A stretch of DNA of 64,000 nt. Source: Bacillus methanolicus MGA3 (GTDB lineage: Bacteria > Bacillota > Bacilli > Bacillales > Cytobacillaceae). The notes under the pieces were generated by a model, which saw nothing but the letters and a program-made list of their open reading frames with translations, had not been told where the DNA came from and ran no database searches. Location of the stretch: assembly GCF_000724485.1 (NCBI RefSeq), contig NZ_CP007739.1, forward strand, positions 3,132,001 to 3,196,000, given 5' to 3'. Of this stretch, positions 52,508-64,000 are shown one piece after another. A program made the translations under genes and the position numbers. The number at the start of each line of letters is the position of its first letter. Within the stretch, counting starts at the first letter, position 1.

Positions 52508-53473
52508 TTACACCTCCACATCATACGGTACATAATCTTTTCTCAATGGATGGCCAATCCATTCTTCTCCAAGCATGATCCGGTGTAAATTTGGATGCCC
52601 TGTAAACTTGATCCCCAATAGATCGTAGGCTTCACACTCAGGCCAATTTGCACCCGCCCACAACGGCACGAGAGAATCTATTTCCGGCTCATCCCGGTCA
52701 ATTTTTACTTTTAATGCTACGGATTGACGATTCTTGTATGAGTATAAATGCACATAAACTTCCATGTGTGTTTGAAAATCTGTGCCATGCAATTCAGATA
52801 AGTAGTCAAATCCTAGCTGTTCATTGTATTTCAAAAATTCTGCTACTTTAAAATATGCATTGCGCTTTGCGACAATGGTTGGTACATCTTTTGACAGTGT
52901 GTTAATATAGTAGTCTTCAAGCACGTCTGTTCCGAGGTGTTCTTCGATTACTTTCACATATTTATCGAGATAAGGCTGGTTTGGCGACGGTTTTTTTTCA
53001 ACCGGTTCACTTTCTGCACCGGCTTTTGCCCCTGCAGCGGCTTTTGCTTTTGCGGCTGCCGCAGCTTTTGCTTTTGCAGCTGCGATTGCCTTGGCTTTCT
53101 CGTCATCACTAGCACCGCTTGCCGCTTGTTTTGCCTTTGCAGCGGCTTTTGCTTTTGCGGCGGCTGCCGCCTTTGCTTTCGCTGCAGCTATCGCTTTTGC
53201 CTTTGCATCAGCATCATCAGAATCGCTGCTTGTGCCTGCTTGTTCTTTCGCTTTCATTTTGGCCAGTGCTGCGGCTTTTGCCTTTGCAGCCGCTGCTGCT
53301 TTTTTCTTCGCCAGGTCAAGATCATCTTCTCCTGCGGCAACAGTTGGTATTTTGTCTTCCGCTTGGGATCCCGCTTCAGCAGCTTTCATCGCTTTCTTTT
53401 TTTCTAACGCTGCCTCTCTCGCTTTAGCAGCAGCTTCTTTCTTTAACTGCTCAAGATCCTTTTCACCACTCAT
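52508..53473 (-). CDS. nuoC: NADH-quinone oxidoreductase subunit C with long Lys/Ala-rich N-terminus
   Basis: 321 residues, about 150 longer than a bare 30-kDa subunit. Residues 1-165 are low-complexity: repeats of AAAKAKAAA with acidic interruptions (GEDDLDLAKKK, SDSDDADAKAK). The conserved domain (about 170-321) has YLDKYVKVIEEHLGTDVLE, FLKYNEQLGFDYLSELHGTD, LWAGANWPECEAYDLLGI and GHPNLHRIMLGEEWIGHPLRKD. The alanine-rich head may be a helical or disordered linker. Several Bacillaceae NuoC proteins are said to carry similar heads. Confidence 0.93.
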   Translation of the reverse strand: MSGEKDLEQLKKEAAAKAREAALEKKKAMKAAEAGSQAEDKIPTVAAGEDDLDLAKKKAAAAAKAKAAALAKMKAKEQAGTSSDSDDADAKAKAIAAAKAKAAAAAKAKAAAKAKQAASGASDDEKAKAIAAAKAKAAAAAKAKAAAGAKAGAESEPVEKKPSPNQPYLDKYVKVIEEHLGTDVLEDYYINTLSKDVPTIVAKRNAYFKVAEFLKYNEQLGFDYLSELHGTDFQTHMEVYVHLYSYKNRQSVALKVKIDRDEPEIDSLVPLWAGANWPECEAYDLLGIKFTGHPNLHRIMLGEEWIGHPLRKDYVPYDVEV

Positions 53474-53476
53474 CGG

Positions 53477-53989
53477 TTAGATCACCTTCTTCCCGGTCTT
53501 CGCCTCATAACGGATTTTTTCTTTTAATTTATTAATCCCATATATTAATGCAGCTGGATTTGGCGGGCAGCCTGGAATATAAACATCAACTGGGACAATT
53601 TGGTCAACGCCTTTTACAACCGAATACGATTTCACATATGGACCGCCTGCCGTCGCACAAGAACCCATCGCAATGACCCATTTGGGTTCAGGCATTTGAT
53701 CATACAAACGGCGTACAATCGGAGCCATTTTCTTCGTTACTGTACCGGATACAATCATTACATCCGACTGGCGTGGCGACGTACGGAAAAAAGAACCGAA
53801 CCGATCTAAATCGTAATGAGAAGAACCTACTCCCATCATCTCAATCGCACAGCACGCAAGACCAAACGTCATCGGCCATAAAGAATTGCTCCTTGCCCAA
53901 GCTTTTATCTGCTCCAACGTCGTTAAAAATACATTTCGTTTTAGCTCTTTCATTTCCTCTGCTGAAATATTGTCTAAGTTTAAATCCAT
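53477..53989 (-). CDS. nuoB: NADH-quinone oxidoreductase subunit B (cluster N2)
   Basis: 170 residues from [14 protein letters not shown] at 53989, overlapping nuoA by 10 bases. Cluster N2 ligands: tandem Cys in [17 protein letters not shown] and [30 protein letters not shown] is typical. Passes electrons to quinone with NuoD. Confidence 0.95.
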   Translation of the reverse strand: MDLNLDNISAEEMKELKRNVFLTTLEQIKAWARSNSLWPMTFGLACCAIEMMGVGSSHYDLDRFGSFFRTSPRQSDVMIVSGTVTKKMAPIVRRLYDQMPEPKWVIAMGSCATAGGPYVKSYSVVKGVDQIVPVDVYIPGCPPNPAALIYGINKLKEKIRYEAKTGKKVI

Positions 53990-54354
53990 TTCAACACCCT
54001 CTTTTTCCATGCATAGACAAGTCCAATGACAAGCATAAAAACAAATATAAACATTTCTATTAATGCGAAGATTCCAAGTTTTTCATAGGCAACAGCCCAT
54101 GGGTACAAAAACACAGTCTCCACATCAAAAATGACAAACATAAGAGCAAAAATATAATATCGGACATTGAACTGAACTCGTGAATCGTGAAATGGTTCAT
54201 TACCGCTCTCATAGGTAGCATACTTTGCATCATAAGGCTTATATGGACGCAAAAGCCTCCCTAAAGAAAGCGCTACCACAGGCAACAACACCCCAAGACA
54301 CAAGAACACAATAACAAAGAGATAGTTATTCTGGTACACATTCAGAAAGTCCAT
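53980..54354 (-). CDS. nuoA: NADH-quinone oxidoreductase subunit A
   Basis: 124 residues from [10 protein letters not shown] at 54354 (AGGGGG 6 bases upstream; the longer in-frame start at 54444 would lie above the promoter). Three membrane helices. [24 protein letters not shown] and [12 protein letters not shown] are the family core. First gene of the operon, under a strong promoter. Confidence 0.95.
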   Translation of the reverse strand: MDFLNVYQNNYLFVIVFLCLGVLLPVVALSLGRLLRPYKPYDAKYATYESGNEPFHDSRVQFNVRYYIFALMFVIFDVETVFLYPWAVAYEKLGIFALIEMFIFVFMLVIGLVYAWKKRVLKWI

Positions 54355-54412
54355 GCCCATCCCCCTAAAAAATCTTAAAATATTCTTAACATTTAAAAAT
54401 GTAACCGATATC

Positions 54413-54441
54413 ATTATAGCATTTTTACCAAAATGTGTCGA
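54413..54441 (-). promoter_or_regulatory. SigA promoter of the nuo operon
   Basis: Minus strand: TCGACA (54436-54441), 17-bp spacer, TATAAT (54413-54418) with an extended TGC just before it. It lies 58 bases before the nuoA start. Confidence 0.85.
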
Positions 54442-54743
54442 CAAGCCCCCGGCTATATATTGGTATTACTCTCGATCGCCAAAATCTCTAACATAGTTGT
54501 CTCTCCTTAATAGTTTATTAACCAAAATTTATTTCTTTCTTAATTTTATTTTTAGTTAGGTGGATTTGAATTTTTGTTCAACATGGGTACACTTGAAAGT
54601 TGGAGTATTAGTTTAGTATGACTATATTCAGGAATCAGATCTGCCAATAATGAATATGTTAAGATTTGAGAAGCATCATTGAGGGTGTCTTGTTGTGGAC
54701 AAGTGTTTTTGCGCGGTGGGGAACCTGACACTTTTTCAATACA
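54442..54743. other. Gap between atp terminator and nuo promoter
   Basis: About 300 AT-rich bases. No ORF with a ribosome site, no further hairpin of note. Confidence 0.5.
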
Positions 54744-54787
54744 ACAAAAAACACCCCCCGGCTTTGTTGCAAAACCGAAAGGTGTTT
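54744..54787 (-). terminator. Terminator of the atp operon
   Basis: Minus strand: AAACACC-TTTCGGTTTTG pairs with CAAAGCCGGGG-GGTGTTT around a short loop, followed by TTTTTG. Confidence 0.88.
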
Positions 54788-54795
54788 GAAAGCAG

Positions 54796-55206
<411 letters not shown>

Positions 55207-55225
55207 TTACCCTCCTGGTCCGAAA

Positions 55226-56719
<1,494 letters not shown>

Positions 56720-56755
56720 TTATGCCATATGTTCCGGCATTATGCCGTTCTATTC

Positions 56756-57619
<864 letters not shown>

Positions 57620-57652
57620 TCACCACCCTTTCAAAGTTTGTCAGACCCTAAA

Positions 57653-59176
<1,524 letters not shown>

Positions 59177-59185
59177 CTACGAATC

Positions 59186-60279
<1,094 letters not shown>

Positions 60280-60344
60280 TTAGGAAAACAATTGATGGTT
60301 TATATGAATATCCGAATACTTGACAGATATTATGGACATAAAGC

Positions 60345-60380
60345 AATGGCGAAGGTTCTCATCGAATGATCTTCGCCATT
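60345..60380 (-). other. Intercistronic hairpin between atpE and atpF
   Basis: AATGGCGAAG (60345-60354) pairs perfectly with CTTCGCCATT (60371-60380). It lies in a 156-base gap right after atpE, without a T-run. The likely role is to set the excess of atpE mRNA by stability or processing. Confidence 0.7.
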
Positions 60381-60405
60381 TTTGAACATTAGGTTTACGG
60401 AATAA

Positions 60406-60675
<270 letters not shown>

Positions 60676-60696
60676 TTAAAAGAACAGTGTATATAA

Positions 60697-61413
<717 letters not shown>

Positions 61414-61429
61414 TCACCTCTCTTCCCCG

Positions 61430-61804
61430 CTAATTACGTAAATAGAATGAATGAAGAAAAAAATCTATCATAATGACAATATAAGATGTCATTAATCCAA
61501 TAATTACACTGATAAGGTGAAATGTGTCTGGATACCTCATCGCAATAATTACGGCAAAGGCACCCGTTGCCATTCTGGAAAACGATCCGAGAGAGACCGT
61601 TTTTTTCCCTTCCATTACGGAATCTCCGAATTTTCGTATTTTTCTACCTATTAGCCATAGGTTAAAAAAACTCAAGCTTGTACCGAAAATCAAGCCCAAA
61701 AAAATCGATTGGTAAGATGTAAACCCCCAGCCGAGAACATATACAGCCAATAAATAAAATATGTATTTACGCTGTCTTGCAATCATTTCATTCATTTCCG
61801 GCAT
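61430..61804 (-). CDS. atpI: ATP synthase subunit I
   Basis: 124 residues, four membrane helices (LLAVYVLGWGFTSYQSIFLG, LIFGTSLSFFNLWLIG and two more). Usual first-gene accessory protein of atp operons, aiding c-ring assembly. AGGAG about 11 bases upstream. Six bases after atpZ. Confidence 0.85.
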   Translation of the reverse strand: MPEMNEMIARQRKYIFYLLAVYVLGWGFTSYQSIFLGLIFGTSLSFFNLWLIGRKIRKFGDSVMEGKKTVSLGSFSRMATGAFAVIIAMRYPDTFHLISVIIGLMTSYIVIMIDFFLHSFYLRN

Positions 61805-61810
61805 TGTTGT

Positions 61811-62032
61811 TTAATCTCCTGAAAAGAAGTGACGAACTAATCGAAGCATGCCAAATGTCCCTGCTATAAGTCCTACCATAAGCCCGATTATCAAAAAAAG
61901 CGGTTCGGTTCCAATGGTACGATCAATCCATCTTCCTAAAAAAATACCTATTAAAACGGAACCTACTAATTGTGAAAGAATGGCGGACATTAATGCCATC
62001 GCTTGAAATGGGTGGCGGTTTTTTTGACGCAT
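61811..62032 (-). CDS. atpZ: AtpZ/AtpI-family protein
   Basis: 73 residues, two membrane helices (LSQLVGSVLIGIFLGRWID and LFLIIGLMVGLIAGTFGM). In B. pseudofirmus a gene pair atpZ-atpI opens the atp operon, and the proteins were linked to Mg2+ uptake for the synthase. The same layout is seen here. First gene of the operon. Confidence 0.85.
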   Translation of the reverse strand: MRQKNRHPFQAMALMSAILSQLVGSVLIGIFLGRWIDRTIGTEPLFLIIGLMVGLIAGTFGMLRLVRHFFSGD

Positions 62033-62490
62033 ATTAACGCATCCTCACATTCAGAGAATGGTAAAAGAAGGCTTCGGTACAATCTTCACATTATCATCGT
62101 ACTGAAGTGGGAAATAAAACTGCGTGACTATTCTGAAATCCGCGTCATTTATACCCTTTGTAAGCATACAATAGGGGCATGTCAATGTCAATGCGTTTTT
62201 GGGGAAAACTTCACAATTACATCGGCTCATAAGGAGTATGTTCACAAATTTTTCAAACTTTTTTTACGTTTTTGATCTTGCATTTTGGGCGACAACCTTT
62301 CTCGCCGTTTTTTTGTGGAAAAGAGGCGGTGCTGTGCTAACAAAAATAGAATTGCCAACCTATCTTTAGTTTTGAGCTTGGCTTCGCTCACACCACCTTA
62401 TAATGAATGTTAGGGTTAGGAGTCTAAAACTCATGCACGTTTTCAATTTGAATTTTACCGCAATTTTTTGAAGTTTGAAACTGCCAAATT
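62033..62490. other. atp promoter region and gap before the protease
   Basis: The atp promoter (separate entry) lies in the first part. A GGCGA/TCGCC hairpin with a seven-T tail at 62288-62314 faces the plus strand, where no gene precedes it. Bases 62320-62490 show nothing. Confidence 0.5.
62163..62191 (-). promoter_or_regulatory. SigA promoter of the atp operon
   Basis: Minus strand: perfect TTGACA (62186-62191), 17-bp spacer, TATGCT (62163-62168), giving a leader of about 120 bases before atpZ. A second TTGACA begins within the spacer, next to the first. Confidence 0.78.
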
Positions 62491-64000
62491 CTATCTCTTA
62501 CCTCTTAATTGTGGAAGAATCTCAATCATTGCTTCAATCATGTCTTCTTTCCCTTTCTTCTTGGCAAACACTTTTACAAGGTACAATCCTTCTTTTGGAA
62601 GCCGGTCACTCTTAATCTCCTTCCGTATCAGACCTTTGCCTACATTTCGGTCCCAATCCAGGAAGCCGATAAACCGGTAATCATCCGGCTGAAAAAGCGC
62701 AATTCCAAATTCTTCTGCACCACCCGGCAAATACACTTCATAACGGTAAGTGTTTTCTTTATCTCCTATGCCAAAATCAAAACCCATGACTCTTGGATAA
62801 TCGGGTTCTTCCAACACATAAATATACGGAATTCTTATTTCATTTGAGTCTTCGTGAAGAATAATGTTCCCGTCATAAAGCTTTTTTGTTAATACGGCAG
62901 GATCTGCACTCATTCGAACCTCTAGTTTCTTTTTTTCCCGGGGTTTCAAGCGAAAAGAGAGAGGGAATTCCCAATGGATGCCTGCAGTCTGTTTTGGAAT
63001 TAAGAAAGAGTAGTTTTTTGTACGTGAGCCGACATTTTGCACTTCGATCACTGCCTTATGCTCATGCATTTTATCTGAAAGCTGAAACTTTCCGAATTGA
63101 AGTGAACCGGGTATTACAAGTGATTCTAATTTCACAGCTTCCTCAAGCTGAATTCTTCCCGCTCCTTGTTCAAACGTTCGATATTGTGTTCCGTTTTCGT
63201 TTATGAGCGATTTTGCAGTGTTCATTAAAGCTGATTTTATTTGCGCAGGCCCCCAATCAGGATGCGCTTGTTTAATTAAGGCACAAGCGCCGGCAACATG
63301 CGGCGCCGCCATACTTGTACCCTGAAGTGACAAGTATCCGCCGGGAATGGTGCTCTCGATGGCTACACCAGGAGCGACAACATCTGGCTTAATTTCCCAC
63401 GTACCTGTAACCGGACCCCGTGAACTAAACGATGCTAAAGTATCCTTTTCTTCAATTATTTTGGTTCTGATAAAAGTCTTTCCTTTTTCTATTTCTCTCT
63501 TGATCCGCTCCCCATCCTTTTTCGAAAGAGACGCTACGGGAATTTGGATATTTCCGTCCAGATTTCCAATAAAATTTCCATTTGTATTATTGTAAATAAT
63601 AACGGCAGAAGCACCCGCTTTTTGCGCATTTCTTGCTTTTTCCGTAAATGTTAACTTGCCTCTTTCTATGAGGACAATTTTTCCTGCACAATTTTTCAAA
63701 TCCTTTTCTTCTCCTAAATACCCAAACTTTATTTCTTTTGCCCTATCCAGCTTCCAATGATCAGAGCCGTGCATAGGCTCCAATTTGATTCTGTCCTCTT
63801 CACCATCAATGGTTAGAAAGGGAACTTTATGGGGCGGTGTCGATGCTCCTACTGAGATTGCTTTTGAGGCGGTTCCCGGCGATCCAACGGTCCAAACGTT
63901 CGGACCTGAATTTCCCGAAGAAGCAACTGCTGTAATTCCTCTTTCTACCGCTTTATTAAGGGCAAGGCTGATAGGCAAATCCGGACCGTTCACATCGTTG
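62491..64000 (-). CDS. Subtilisin-like serine protease, Vpr type (5' end outside window)
   Basis: At least 503 residues, open to the right edge. S8 catalytic Ser in LQGTSMAAPHVAGACALI and oxyanion Asn in ASSGNSGPNVWTVG. A PA domain is inserted between them (about 85-190 of the visible part; GKIVLIERGKLTFTEKARNA, AGASAVIIYNN). After the catalytic domain there is a beta-rich tail (FGKFQLSDKMHEH...) as in large secreted subtilases such as Vpr. Catalytic Asp and His and the propeptide would lie beyond the edge. Probably secreted, acting on extracellular protein. Confidence 0.9.
   Translation of the reverse strand, partial: NDVNGPDLPISLALNKAVERGITAVASSGNSGPNVWTVGSPGTASKAISVGASTPPHKVPFLTIDGEEDRIKLEPMHGSDHWKLDRAKEIKFGYLGEEKDLKNCAGKIVLIERGKLTFTEKARNAQKAGASAVIIYNNTNGNFIGNLDGNIQIPVASLSKKDGERIKREIEKGKTFIRTKIIEEKDTLASFSSRGPVTGTWEIKPDVVAPGVAIESTIPGGYLSLQGTSMAAPHVAGACALIKQAHPDWGPAQIKSALMNTAKSLINENGTQYRTFEQGAGRIQLEEAVKLESLVIPGSLQFGKFQLSDKMHEHKAVIEVQNVGSRTKNYSFLIPKQTAGIHWEFPLSFRLKPREKKKLEVRMSADPAVLTKKLYDGNIILHEDSNEIRIPYIYVLEEPDYPRVMGFDFGIGDKENTYRYEVYLPGGAEEFGIALFQPDDYRFIGFLDWDRNVGKGLIRKEIKSDRLPKEGLYLVKVFAKKKGKEDMIEAMIEILPQLRGKR

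Noticed and set aside
53091..53480. Long Ala/Phe-rich plus-strand ORFs
   Set aside because: They are antisense shadows of the Ala/Lys repeats in nuoC.
62288..62314. Plus-strand terminator
   Set aside because: A five-bp stem with T-run is visible, but no plus-strand gene precedes it, so it is only noted in the gap entry.

Overview
The window is chromosomal DNA from an AT-rich, spore-forming Bacillaceae. Sporulation genes (spoIIID, spoIIQ, spoIID), mbl, flhO/flhP, murAA and the atp operon lie in the order known from Bacillus, all on the minus strand. Three surface proteins carry the SbsC-type wall-binding domain described in Geobacillus stearothermophilus, and an 11-gene nuo operon lies next to atp. 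Both point to the Geobacillus / thermophilic Bacillus side of the family. The species cannot be fixed from sequence alone.

Layout. (1) 1-17 kb is a cell-surface region on the minus strand: a partial secreted nuclease, an SbsC-type 5'-nucleotidase, decayed mobile DNA (6.8-8.2 kb), a probable main S-layer protein with a strong promoter, a third SbsC-type protein, an S41 protease, and on the plus strand a secreted DUF4352-like protein. (2) 16.6-25.5 kb holds a PadR regulator divergent from an alpha/beta hydrolase broken by one stop codon, an NlpC/P60 hydrolase, a SWIM/SNF2 helicase pair and two poorly known genes. (3) 25.7-31.5 kb holds gapN with a group II intron remnant behind it, a TerC protein, a competence-type ssb with a textbook ComK box, ywpF, a lipoprotein and fabZ. 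(4) 31.6-43.8 kb is the conserved block epuA-flhP-flhO-mbl-spoIIID-spoIIQ-vanZ-[decayed island]-spoIID-murAA-ywmB-ywzB. The island (37.6-39.9 kb) contains a frameshifted, truncated sensor kinase and a deleted group II intron. (5) 44-54.4 kb is nuoABCDHIJKLMN, without nuoE/F/G. (6) 54.8-62 kb is atpZIBEFHAGDC. (7) The right edge is cut inside a Vpr-like subtilase.

How the genes work together. The nuclease and surface nucleotidase could degrade extracellular nucleic acid to nucleosides and phosphate at the S-layer. The nuo and atp operons form a respiratory energy block: a proton-pumping complex I core with an unknown electron donor, plus F1Fo ATP synthase. The central block makes cell-wall precursors and rod shape (murAA, mbl) and the engulfment machinery (spoIID, spoIIQ, spoIIID).

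Notable non-coding features are a family of GGGCCTGGCCC palindromic repeats at gene ends, paired 20-bp operators for the PadR protein, and group II intron fragments at three loci, one directly against the spoIID terminator. No rRNA, tRNA, CRISPR array or recognised riboswitch was found.
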